Part shown: positions 1 to 13,450 of the stretch, piece after piece | Layout: the number at the start of each line of letters is the position of its first letter | How positions within the stretch are numbered: the first letter of the stretch is position 1 | Source: Latrodectus hesperus | Lineage: Eukaryota; Arthropoda; Arachnida; Araneae; Theridiidae | Assembly: GCA_037975125.1 (NCBI GenBank) | Contig: CM075862.1 | Span: 61,976,779 to 62,040,778 of the forward strand | Direction: 5' to 3' | DNA: 64,000 bases | Notes under the pieces: model-generated | Seen by the model: the letters and a program-made list of their open reading frames with translations, nothing else | The model's database searches: none | What the model was told of the DNA's origin: nothing | Translations under genes and position numbers: made by a program

Positions 1-761
1 ATCACATATAATCATCCAAACTCTTCACTCACGAAAATAAGTCTAATTAAAATAAAAACATTCATAATCGAAAATATAAATTCAGCAAAGCATCAAGGTG
101 TGAAATATTGTATTTTTCTTTTGGAGAATTACCTTTTTATTGATTATTGGTTTTAAGGTAGTTGATGTATGTTTAGAGCACACAGTTCCTTCTCTTCACT
201 AGTTACCATCAGAATCCGATAATTAAAATACTCCATCATGCCTTACAAATTCTGGTTCAGTGATTGAGATTAATTCATTCAAGTACAACTTGAATTAGTG
301 AATGAATTTATTTGCCTCTCAGAACTTCTGTGAACCATACTTCTTAATGCCACGCTAATAGAGATTTTAAAATCACGAGAGGAAGTTTTGGTTAAGAGTA
401 CTAAGTATTTTATTTTTACTATTAGGTAAAAAAGCCTAAATATTGAAAGAAAGAAGATTTGAATAGGGTTTGATTGAATACTATGTCAATGATTTGAATA
501 TTATGTCGATTCATAGTATATATCTCAACATTTTGATATGATTCATAAATTATATAATTATATTTTGATTTTATTTATAATTTATATAAATATAAGTAAA
601 ATAAAATTTTAACAATAAGTAAGTAAAGCTGATTAATTTATTAAAGCACATAAATGCAAAATTTTTGTGAAAAAGTGTGGAAAAATAAAGGTTTTTTATT
701 CATAAATTAATCGATATTATACATACATACGTACATAAATATATATACACGTATGTATGTG
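1..761. other. AT-rich spacer, no gene seen
   Basis: No coding stretch, RNA gene or repeat boundary stands out. The sequence is unique-looking AT-rich DNA that passes into alternating TA and TGTA runs from about 715 onward. Short open frames here come from the simple repeats and have no coding character. Confidence 0.6.
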
Positions 762-2355
<1,594 letters not shown>

Positions 2356-2569
2356 CGTATAATCCAGGATGCCAAATTCTGAGTTTGGTGAATTTTTTGG
2401 CGGATATTCTTAAACCTGGTTTTCATTACGTCATAGAAGATGCGCCTAAAAGTATTATGCATAAAATTCTATTTTAGCAACCCTAGTATTAATGACATCA
2501 TGCACCTCGCAATACGCCATCATGGCAACATTTTATCGCCAAAAAACACCTAACATCCTGGATTATACG
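2356..2569. mobile_element. Small inverted-repeat element (MITE-like)
   Basis: The element has perfect 16-bp terminal inverted repeats, CGTATAATCCAGGATG at 2356-2371 and its reverse complement at 2554-2569. A second inverted pair lies inside (TTTTTTGGCG at 2393-2402 against 2537-2546). It is 214 bp long and has no open frame. This is the usual form of a non-autonomous DNA transposon. No clear target-site duplication could be fixed: each end has a TA just inside the CG, so the real boundary may be two bases further in and of Tc1/mariner type. The family was not identified. Confidence 0.7.
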
Positions 2570-5500
2570 GCAAGTGTGCTCAATAGAAGACTCACTGTGT
2601 CCGACTAACAAGTCCAGACTTTTTATTGAAAAATATTTATAGTTTAAGCATACTATTATCAAACAACAAAAAATGAATGTTAAGCTTTTGATTGCGGCTT
2701 ATATGTTGGATTTGTTGTGATTTTTCTAGTTTTAATAATGGTAATGAATAAGGTCTACTATAATAGAATATCTTGACAGAACACGTGTCAAGTATTAAAA
2801 ATGTTTACAATGAACGTTTGCTATTAAGATTTTAATACACGAATTTAAATCACAAATCAAATTTGGTCTTTATTATGATTCCAATCTTCCTTTAAACTTC
2901 GACCACTAAAACTAAATACTTACATCCTAAATGTTGTCATTCTAGCTATTTTCTCATTATGAAACTTGACACACTTTTGTTATCGTAAATGACTAGCATT
3001 TTGACTTCTATCAGATGTTATTTCGTGAAACAAGGAAGTTTCTGTAGTTTATTGACAATGAAAGTGACACGTGACAATAAATATTTTCCTTTTTTTGTAC
3101 GGCATAGTTTGTACAGTATTGTTATTATGGCCATTATATAAGTTACTCTAGCTTATGGGAAAACATTAAAATAGTTAGAATATAATCAAACAGAATAAAA
3201 TGGTAATGTACACAAAACATTGAATGTGCCAAATTACAGTATCCTTAAACTATATACCTGCAAATACATATCATTAAACTGATATTAATTATTTTAGTTT
3301 AATTCTTATAGTTAATTTGTCCTACTTACACTGAAGTAACACAAGTAGAATTAGGGTCTTCAAGATGCAGAATACTCTTTACCACATCAAGATAAATCTC
3401 GAAGATGAACAATATATTATGTAATTTTACTTATAGAGTAAAACCATAAGCAGAATTCAAAATATATTCGATAAAATATGCTAGGTTTAATTATCTACTT
3501 TTATATTAGCCTTTATTTTCGATAAATTGGAATAAGTCGCTGTTTGTAATAAAGGTTAAAATTTTGAAAAATGGTTGGGCACCAATGTGTCCGGCGATAG
3601 TGGGTTTAATCAAAGCAACCTTTAGTGTAACAATAATTTAAATATTCAAAATTCAGTTAAGAACAATAACAAATAGAAACATTAAATCAAAAGGATGATA
3701 AAAAACACATCTGAAAAATTCGAAATCAAAAGCCTAACTAATTGTTTTTCCTTCTCCCCGCTAGGTGTGCTTTCGGAATAGAAGAGAGCCAGTGAAGTTT
3801 CACAATATCCATTTTAGGTTTCGATTTCTCAATATTGCTTACACGAATATCTAAATATAATACGTCAAGTATAGAATTATTATAATATTGTAATAAAAAT
3901 AGTTCTTTCGTGATTAGCTGATATAGAAAGCAACAATTGTGTTTTTTGTTAATGTGATAAAACTCAAATATTATAATAGTATGACTCTTCTATTATGTAT
4001 TTTATGTAATTCAAAATACAAAAATAAATAAATAAATAACAGAATAAATTTCATTTTCCCTCGCAGTTAAATTTCTACAACTTTAAATTAAATGTATTTG
4101 TGATTCAAAGGCGATATTTTTATAAATGTTCCAAAAATATTTTTGTAAGACAAGGTAATTTTTATTTCTAAATTCCACAAGTGAACAAAAAAAACACACA
4201 TTACTATAACAATGAACCAAAGAAAAAATGCGTTCGAAAACAATATGTATCCAATTATTTTGAAATGATAGAGCAAATGAGTACATTTGTTTATTTATTA
4301 TTTTAAATAAGCGATGTTCAGTTATTTATAATGGTTATGTATTGTATATAATTTGCTTAATTTTTATGAAACTATTTTCTCGATGTGGAAAGAAAACGGA
4401 AGCATTGAATACATAGTTTGTTAACATAATTTTCCTATCAAGAAAAATCTTGTTATCTGAAGTAATTGCTTATTATACAAAGGAAAATCTACTTCCTCAA
4501 TATAACGAAGGAGAGAATGGAATATTTTTCCACAGTTAGAAATTGGATTGAAGAGAAAAGTTAAAATGTTTTAGACTTATAATAACTCTAACATTCTTAT
4601 AAGAGAAAAATTATTTTTGTGAACTTAGAATCCTCTTTATTATTTTACCGTAATAACTTTCAATAACATGAATCAAATTTTAGCATTTAGCATTTTTTAC
4701 TAATTTATATTTCAATCTATGTTAAATAATTATAAATCTGAAATTAAATGTTGATAAAAACAAAAATAGTTGATTAAATACGATATAAACCGTGAAATAT
4801 GATATTAACTGCTAAACATTTTAAATACATCATTAAAATAAAGAACATTTTTTTTGGTAATAAAGGATTTATAAAAACTTTTTAAAATTAAACATAACAA
4901 AAAATACAATTTTTATGTATCCAAAATTATATTTATATTAAATTGATGTCTAAGTGAAGGAAAACTAAAATTATGAAAAATAACATTTCAATATAAATAA
5001 ATATTAAAAAAAAGCTTATTCTTTTTTTATATTAATATGTTGTAAAGCGATTGTAATTTATAGAAATTTAATTTCATTTACCGATTTTATAAATGTAGTT
5101 TAATGTTGTCTAACTTAAAACAAAATTATAGTTATCTGAAAAAATACCTTGAAAGAAATGAATGTATGCAATTTTATTGTTATCTTGTTGAAAGAATACT
5201 TTTTTTTTACAATTGTATATAATATTGCAGTGAGTTTCAATTTTTAATAAGTGTTTAAATAAAGAAAATCTCTCACGATATAATTTTTTTTAGAATTTGT
5301 CATTAAATTAATTAATGATTAACAATTCCTACATAATGTTGTTAAAATTGATAAAAAATTGTGTGAATTAATGAAAAATCCAGAAATTAAATACTAAAAG
5401 GATGCATTTAAATACTACTTGTATAAAACAGAAGATAAACAAATTATCCATTTCAATAGTTCGAAGTTTCGATTTTCCCTTCGATAGTGGAAGTTTATAG

Positions 5501-8500
5501 CCATTCAGAACCTTCTTTAAGATGCAGACTTTAATTGAAATTAGCTGTCGTGTACAAAAAGTGACTTTAAAGCAACAATAAACTCATAACAAACCTTTAG
5601 AAATATTAAGAATCTGTGTAACATTTATAATGATTTTGTTTTTAGAAAATCTTTTTTTACTTCATTTCTGTATCTTTCTAACCATATAAAAGCAACTGAA
5701 ACTTTTCAATTGCAACTGAACTGAAACCCATTAAGATTTTTGGGTATTTATTTATGAATAACGTATTGTTAATCATATTACATTTAATGTCCCTGTTTAG
5801 CTGTCACATAATGATTTCCTTTACTTTTTTTATTTAATCGTGCAATTACTTAAATATGTATTTTTGTTAGAATGATTCAACGAAATTCTTCAATATTTTT
5901 AATAGTTAAAAATAAATAAAAATAGCTTTCAAAAAGGAAAGCTCATTATTTGTGAGCATTAAAATTTATGATTTAATGTGATTATTTTTGAAAAAATATA
6001 TAAAATTCCAGAATTCAAAATTTCTTAGAAAATGAGGAAAAAAAAACTTGAAAATATGATTTTTGTAAGACAGTCATGCATAATTAACTAATTAAGATGA
6101 TTATTAGTTGCAATTATTTTAAAATAAACAATTTCTCAAAGTATAAAAAATAAAATGTAAGGTTTTAATATAGTTTTTTTAAAAAAAATTCTGTGGCATA
6201 AGTATGTGTGTATTGCATATACCTATTCATTGGATTTGTTTATTTAGATTAGACAGGAAAACTTTATCGCTATAATTATGAATGAAGCTTGAACCAGGAA
6301 CAAAAGGGAAGTAAATTACGTATTTACTTCTTTTGTTACACGAAACTATATTATTTGATAATTAGGAGCGACAAAATAACCGCAACAATAGCGGGGGGCT
6401 GTCAGCTCCACATACGAATCTTTTTATTATTATTGGAATGCCATTCATATCAGAATAATTATATTTAAGAATTTTATTCATAAGCCTTACACATTTATTT
6501 AATCACTTTATTGCTAATCCCAGCTTTTGAATTCTATAAAATTTTAAGATAGATGTTACTATATATATGATGTTGTCATAATTTAAAGCCCTAATACTTT
6601 TGAAAGTAAAGAGGAGGATTATATGTTATATTAATATTTTATAAATTCTCCCAAAGAGAAAACTGATGGGTAGATAAAAATAATCAAAATGAAATATTTT
6701 TTATGGAAAAATAAATATTAATAAGCATGCAGACTTACTTTTTTGTTACTCAGTGGTCAATATTTTAGAAAGTACAACTAATTTTCCACTGAACTATATT
6801 GTAACTATATATATGTGTAACTATATTGTAAGCAAATTAAGGGCCATTGCAAATAAATCCACGATGAAAAAAAATAATCATTCAAAAATTTGAATGTCTG
6901 AGTTGTGATCATCAATTTGGGACTAAAGTTTAATAACTTTCTCAAATTATAAAAATATATGAGAGCATATTTATAAGATTACAACATGAAGTTGTCAGGG
7001 TATTTGTCCTTCAAACAAAGTATCTTCGTATGAGAAATCAAGTAGAATGTTGATATAAATACTGATGTGCTTAATTAGTTGATAAGCGTGTATGCATTTA
7101 ACTTAGTATCACAGTGAACAGCCTAACGGATAAAACTGTTGTCAGACATTTGAGTATTCACTGGGATGAGCTTTTAAGGGCAGTAAGTTGAATTCATATA
7201 TTGCACAAATGAAGGAACCATTTGAGCTACATTTGAAGAAAAATGTTTTTATGATATTAGCTAATAAATGTGTATATATATTAGGGTGGACTTTGCTTGT
7301 TATACATATTAATTTAATTTATTAATGTAATATTTATTTATAAATAAAAAGCGGTTCTTTAAATTAAATTTCATGTTGTTTGTCATTTGAACTATCATTT
7401 GAGAACAAAAAGGATTGAAATTTGAATTTCAATAACAGTTTTTTAATTGAAATCCAAAATCCAAAACTGGTAAGACAAACAAAATTTTCTACAGAAATCA
7501 AAATAAATGTAAACTAATGTCTATCAGCATGATTATACTTTATATGTAATTTAAAAAAAAAACTATATTTAAAAAAATTAAACAAAAATCATAGTTTTTT
7601 TTCCCTTAGCATAAGAAAACTTATAACTCACGAGAATAAACATTACACAAATTTCTTCATTTGCAGCTAGTTATTAACATTCAGAATAAGATTTGCTATA
7701 TAGTAGTGTTTTGCAAAAATTCATAATTCTTCTCTTTTGCAGATTTTTATGTATCTAAAGGAGAATGCATTTTATTAATATTACAACTTTCTAGGATAAA
7801 CAAGATCACATTAATATTCTGATTTATGAAACAGGCTCGTAGTCACTATAACGAACTAATGATCTTACAGACTAAGGAGACCAGGTAATCAATACTGAAA
7901 CAATTTGTGACACCATCTTTATTATTTCGTTTTCATTAAACAACGTACATGTTGTAATAGCTTATTAAATGTTAGATCTGAATATCTTTTTGAATTAAAT
8001 ATTTTAAATCAAGGAACTTGATATCACAGCTAGTTTTTATGTAAAATTTCATGCAAAATTACTAGTTTATCAATTAATGCATGAGTATCAAATTTTCAAT
8101 TTACTTCATCTGTGGATAAGTGATCTAAATAATCTCTTCAGATTATTCAGCTCTTTAATATAAGGTATAAGTTTAGTTAATTTTCCATCATTTTGTGTGT
8201 GCGTGTGAAAATACTTGACAAACAATAACAATTTGAATAAAAATAAGCTTAAAAAATTGGTTATCATTTGCTTGGTTGTTTTAATAGTCCTATTGATTTA
8301 AACCAATGATTAATTTAAAGTAATCTGTCCGTTACAAATTACATATAATTTTTATAATATGGAACAGAAAATATTTTTCAACTTTTTTGTATCAAAAAAT
8401 ATTTAGAGTTTCTATTTTGTTTTTAAATAATTTTTCTTATTAAATCTAACTATACTTTAAATCTGTACTATGTTTCAGAAAGACAATTTCTATAAAAATA

Positions 8501-10224
8501 TATGTTTAATCTCCTACTAATTTCCTCCTTATTACGCAATACTAAAAAATATGCCGCATTCGCACTATGCAATAAAACCAATAACGTTCTATAAATTCTA
8601 CACATCAGCTTGTAGGAGTTAATATCATCCAGTATGATTGATTAAGCCTTGGCCAGCTGTCTCGGCTTCCTCAGCGATTAAACTAGAGTAGCTTAAATCT
8701 TCCTATATTTAGGTTGTTGCTCCGGTAGCTATTTATTTAAGATTCATCAAATATCTACAAATCCTTTTACACTTTCTCAAAACCATTGCAGTAGAAAATT
8801 TCACTAAAATTTAAAGTTTTTCTCAAAATTAAAAAAATATATATATATTTAATATGACAACTTAATTATGTATTTTAATATTCAGCAAGTAGATCATTTA
8901 AATTGGTTGCGTTCCAGTAATGCAATATAATAATGCATGATAGCGGTTTAAAAATTAAAAATATTAAGTATTAATATTATTATTAATAAGTGAAAATCTG
9001 ATCTGATTACATCACTTTTAAGTTAAATTAACATAATTAATTCAAACTATGTTAATGGGAAAAATTAACAGGAGATAAAATCATTTCTAATAATATTATT
9101 TTAATAGATGTAAATTTTTTTAGTTTTTTTATGAATATGCAAGAAAAAATATACATCGGCTTTAATTTTTATATACTTTTTATATTTATAATTCAAATGA
9201 ATAATGAAAAATTGATTATGTTATAAAATTCACAATGTTAACTATGAGTTTGAACTGGTATTAAAAAAAAACCTGCATAATAATTTTTACTTTGATAATT
9301 GTGTCATTATCTTTTAGATATTCAGTTTGTAATATATTACTGAAATATTTTTCAGAAAAAGAAGTTTTAAAAAAATGTCACGTAACACATTTTATAACAT
9401 TGCACAAAACAAAATTAAAAAGAACATCAAAACATAAATTAAATTATTTGAAATAAAATGATAGGTTTTACTTTCTTAGAGTAAAAAAAATTTCCAGGAA
9501 TTTAAAAAAAAATTCTTTTTATTGCAACTAAATAATCTCATATATCGAGTAAAAAACGGAATTATTTGTTTACACGAAAAGGAATAAAATTAATAACTCT
9601 TCTCTTTTTGAAGGAATTTTGTTCAGTCAAATGAAGGCTATTCAGTTAGCTAATAGAACTACAAATTTTGAGTTTTTATGATACTAAGCAATTTAAAGTT
9701 ATTCAAAGCATTTAAATAAATTTAAAAAAACATTAATAAACATTTAAAAGGCTGTATTAAGGAAAATAAAGTATGATGTTAAGTTATGTAACGAATCCAT
9801 TTTGCATTAACTAGAAGTGGGAGGAAAATTATTTTTATAACACTCTTGTATAAAAAATCTTAAATTCGTTTTAATTTACAAAATTTGATAAAATAACACG
9901 AGTCATATACTGCCATCCAATATTACAAATATAAAAATAAACATTTTATCAAAAACGCGTTTAATCTATGAATTGGATATTCAAATGAATATTAATACCT
10001 TGTGTTGACAGAAAAGGCAACATGCATAGGAGTTTAATTTAGAATTGAATGCAAGGAGAAATATTTTTCAATATAGGATATTTTGGTCAACAACATCATG
10101 TGACGTAGTTTTATTTGCTTTATCTTTCTTGCACGTTTTAATATTTCCCATGACGAGAGATGCAGCAATTTTGAACACCTCTTCAAAGGTCATAGCAAAC
10201 TACCATACTGTTAATGAAGTTAAT
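2570..10224. other. Long AT-rich spacer
   Basis: About 7.6 kb with no recognised gene, RNA or transposon. Both strands are saturated with stops, and homopolymer A or T runs are common. Short open frames (for example 4083-4286) lack domains and look random. This is the empty-site context into which the LINE inserted. Confidence 0.55.
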
Positions 10225-10232
10225 GATCAAAA
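10225..10232 (+). repeat. Left target-site duplication of LINE
   Basis: GATCAAAA occurs here and again at 22367-22374, immediately after the AAC-rich 3' tail of the LINE. An exact 8-bp match at the tail junction and just before the 5' minisatellite is the expected mark of target-primed reverse transcription, so it gives the element's ends. Confidence 0.7.
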
Positions 10233-10249
10233 GTACCGGCCACATAAGG

Positions 10250-10408
10250 GGTTTCTCGTCTCAAAGTCAAAAAATCCATGAGGATTTCGTATCAAAGGCA
10301 AAAAATCCATGTGGATTTCGTATCAAAGGCAAAAAATCCATGAGGATTTCATCTCAAAGGCAAAAAATCCATGAGGATTTCGTCTCAAAGGCAAAAAATC
10401 CATGAGGA
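10250..10408 (+). repeat. 31-bp minisatellite at the LINE 5' end
   Basis: About five head-to-tail copies of a 31-bp unit that includes AAATCCATGAGGATTT. Each unit contains an inverted repeat (AAATCC / GGATTT around a 4-base loop). Units differ by a few substitutions. The array begins 17 bp after the inferred LINE 5' end. Repeated 5' monomers are known as promoter units in some LINEs, such as mouse L1; that role here is inference. The 63-codon open frame through it is an artefact of the repeat. Confidence 0.85.
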
Positions 10409-12212
10409 CTGGTCTAAATGTAAAACTCCTCTGGTAGATCCTCGCGAGGAAGAAGGACGTCTTTTCCCGCACTCCTGAACTTTCCCTCTAAAAACACAAA
10501 AAATTACTGGACACAGTAGAATTTCTACACCTTTGTGAGTGTCACCAAACTGTGCACATCCTGTAAAAATTTGACGTAATTCGAATCATTTTTGTGAGTT
10601 TTATAAGCATTTTAGTGCAATCAGCTTTTCTCAGTACAGCGGGACTTTCCTTCTAACAAAGACCGCCCAGCAACCGGCCGAACACCCCCAGCAGTGGAGC
10701 TACGTGTGAAAGATACGGTGGTTAATTTGAAGGTCACCCCTCTTTATTTTGGAAAAATTGTAACGGATTTGTGCTAATTTATTCAGTTTTCAATCTGCTT
10801 AAATTTTGTAATAGTGCGTCAAGAAAAAGTGTGCTTATCAACCATATTAATTGGACACATTAAAAAAACATTTCTTCATTTTTGTGCAATGGATCCAATA
10901 TTAATCAACATGAGAGGCTAAATTAAAAGGTAAGTGCCCAGGTGTTATTTTGTTTCATGCCGCACACTTATTCTGAGCATTTTGATGTGCAAATTAGGTT
11001 GGTAGGATGATTGGGTGCGAAGTTGTAAATATTTTAATAAAATAAAAAAAATCCATGTTTTCTGGCAGTTTTTCAAAAAATATTCTTCCTCTTTATTAAT
11101 TAGGCATTGATAACTTCGACCCTAATTGTCCCCTCAACTCAGAATAAATTCTATTTGGAGTGGATATTTTAACGATTTTAAAAATGTAAATATTATAATT
11201 GTATGTTAAATAGTTAATTTTTTATAATTTTTCAAACTTTTATTTGCAAGACATTATTTTGTGTTTTTCTATGAGTTTTAATAGTAATTTTCATTTTAAA
11301 ATCCCAATAACATTTTAAATATTTATCAATCCACTCCAATCTTTTCATATTTATTCGGAGCAAATTCCTGTGATTAAACATATGTTTTACTTTTCAAAAA
11401 ATAATCATTAGTTGATTAGATATTGTCTATTTAGTGTTGTTAAAATCTGTATTTTTCTCTCTATGGTTTTCATTCCTCCTCGATGAACGTGCATTAATAC
11501 TTTCTATGTCCGATTTTACGTACCCTCCATGTCCCCTTGTTCAACTGCACCTTAACCCTTATGGCACCAAAACACCTGCGCTTAATTAATTAGACTAAAT
11601 ACTAATCACAGCGCTTTTCTCCACTTCTAATTGTCATGGTGACTTGGGACCATTTTCTAAGTTCCTTTTTTCTCATTATATTATTTATTTATTTTATTTT
11701 TTTATGCGCTTTTAACGAATTTACTCAGTAAATCTTAGTTGGTTTCTTTTTTTTTTAATTTTTTATTTTATTTATTTTATTTTTTTTAAATTTTATTTTA
11801 ATTATTCTTTATTTTTATTTATATATTTTTTTATTTATATTTTTTTATATTTTATTTATTTTTTATTTTATTTTTTTAATTTTTTTTATTTATTTATTTT
11901 AATTTATTATATTTTTTATTTATTTTTTAATTTTATTATTTTATTATTTTTTTATTATTATTTATAATTATTTTTCATTATTACTTTTTATTTTCTATTT
12001 TCTATTTATTTATTTATTTATTTTATTTATTTTTTTACTATCATTATTGTTGTTATTATGGTTTGTACATTGGGTACGTGGGTGGTGTGCGGCGGGAATG
12101 ACTTGATATCTGGGCCACTTCCGATGTATCATTGCAATCCTTCCTTCAATACTTAGCTTTTTTATTTCACAACAGCTCAATTCTAAGTGCTGCAATTCTT
12201 CAACTCTCTATC
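10409..12212 (+). other. LINE 5' UTR region
   Basis: A non-coding leader between the minisatellite and ORF1. The first 550 bp are clearly less AT-rich than the surroundings. A 15-base string, TCTAAATGTAAAACT, is shared with the 3' UTR near 22193. From about 11690 to 12045 the leader is a low-complexity run of TTTA and TTTTTA units. No conserved reading frame is visible. I assign it to the LINE because it lies inside the 8-bp flanking repeats. Confidence 0.55.
11690..12045. repeat. T-rich low-complexity tract
   Basis: Roughly 350 bp made almost only of T runs broken by single A bases (TTTA, TTTTA, TTATT units). It may be an expanded simple repeat within the LINE leader. Confidence 0.85.
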
Positions 12213-13450
12213 ATGGCATTGTCTACAAATATCACTTCCTCTCTAAAATTGTCTAAATCCTCTTCGGACCCCTCGACCACGGATATTGTGGGTCTTAATC
12301 CATTAATGAACGAATTAAATCGCATATCCATTGTTGAAGAACCAAAATTAATTTCCCCTTCGAACATACAGCTAATGACGACACAAATAAAGAAATCGCT
12401 CACACAAACATTTTGGGAAACCTTGAGCGTATTATCACTTCAAAAACAAGGGGGAGATTTAATCTTCCGGGCTACAAAAGAAATCAAGCTTTAAACCTAT
12501 TGAGACAACTCAGGGGGCATTTGCGCCCCTCTCCAAGCTCAGACAAGCATGCAGAGATTGTACAAATCAATCATCAGCTCGCCCAAATAAATGTTAAAAT
12601 TGGAGAAATCAGACAACTACAACAGACAACGAAATCCCTTGTTAGCAATCATAACAGTTTGCAACACTCAATAAAACCATCCTACAGTGAGATTCTTAAG
12701 CGGAGAAGCGAAAAAGATTTAAAGACATCTATCATCATAAAACCTGCAAAAAAGGAATCACTAACCTTCCCTTAAAGCAAATCTTCAAAATGTCAAGAGA
12801 AGCATCTGTCCTAGAAAGGTCATCTGGGGTAAAAAGGTGGCTAAAGTACAATGTAACTCAGCAGAGTCCAAAGAAATACTTAAAAGTCAACTTAAGGAAA
12901 GTAAATTCAACATACTAGATCCATCACCACTAAACAAAAAATGAATACTTCTAAACACCCCAAACTCAATTAACGAAGATAATATTTCTTCTATCACCTC
13001 CTCGCAAATTATCCGAATCTGGACAAAAATACAACAATCAAAATAATAGAAATAAAATCGCATCGTTCTAACGAGAAACTACAGCACTTAGTTATAGAAA
13101 CCGACAAAATTCTAGCACGAATTCTAACTTCACAGAAGCATATTCACTTTGGCTTTCAGACAACCTACGTCCACCAGTATAGACCAATTATACGTTGTTA
13201 TAACTGCCAGGACTTCAGCCACCTTAGTAAGTCTTGCAACTCAAAAAGAGTTTGCGGTCGATGCGGATATGGCCATTCTGAAAGCGAAAGCTCTGCAGAC
13301 TATTAAGATTGTATTAACTGTTACATAGCCAACAAATAAGGAGCAAACTTTGATTCAAATCACGAAGCCTAATCTCCACATTGCCCCCTTACAGATCACT
13401 ACTCTACCCAGTAGACCACTGAAATAACTATTTTTAGTAAGGCCTACTCC
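12213..13450 (+). pseudogene. LINE ORF1 (Gag-like RNA-binding protein), broken
   Basis: ORF1 proteins of I/R1-like LINEs coat the element RNA in the ribonucleoprotein particle. The best start is the ATG at 12213, beginning MALSTNITSSLK. A one-base frameshift near 12405-12415 moves the frame to the stretch ending at 12775, and further stops follow. At 13194-13320 a CCHC zinc knuckle is clear (C-x2-C-x4-H-x4-C, reading CYNCQDFSHLSKSC). A second knuckle (CGRCGYGH) follows with its last Cys replaced by Ser, then a stop. The start of a third (CINC) is visible. Length and domain order fit the family; the copy cannot make a full protein. Confidence 0.75.

Noticed and set aside
10045..10405. Two overlapping open frames at the LINE 5' end
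   Set aside because: The second is encoded by the 31-bp minisatellite and the first has no domain and crosses the LINE boundary.
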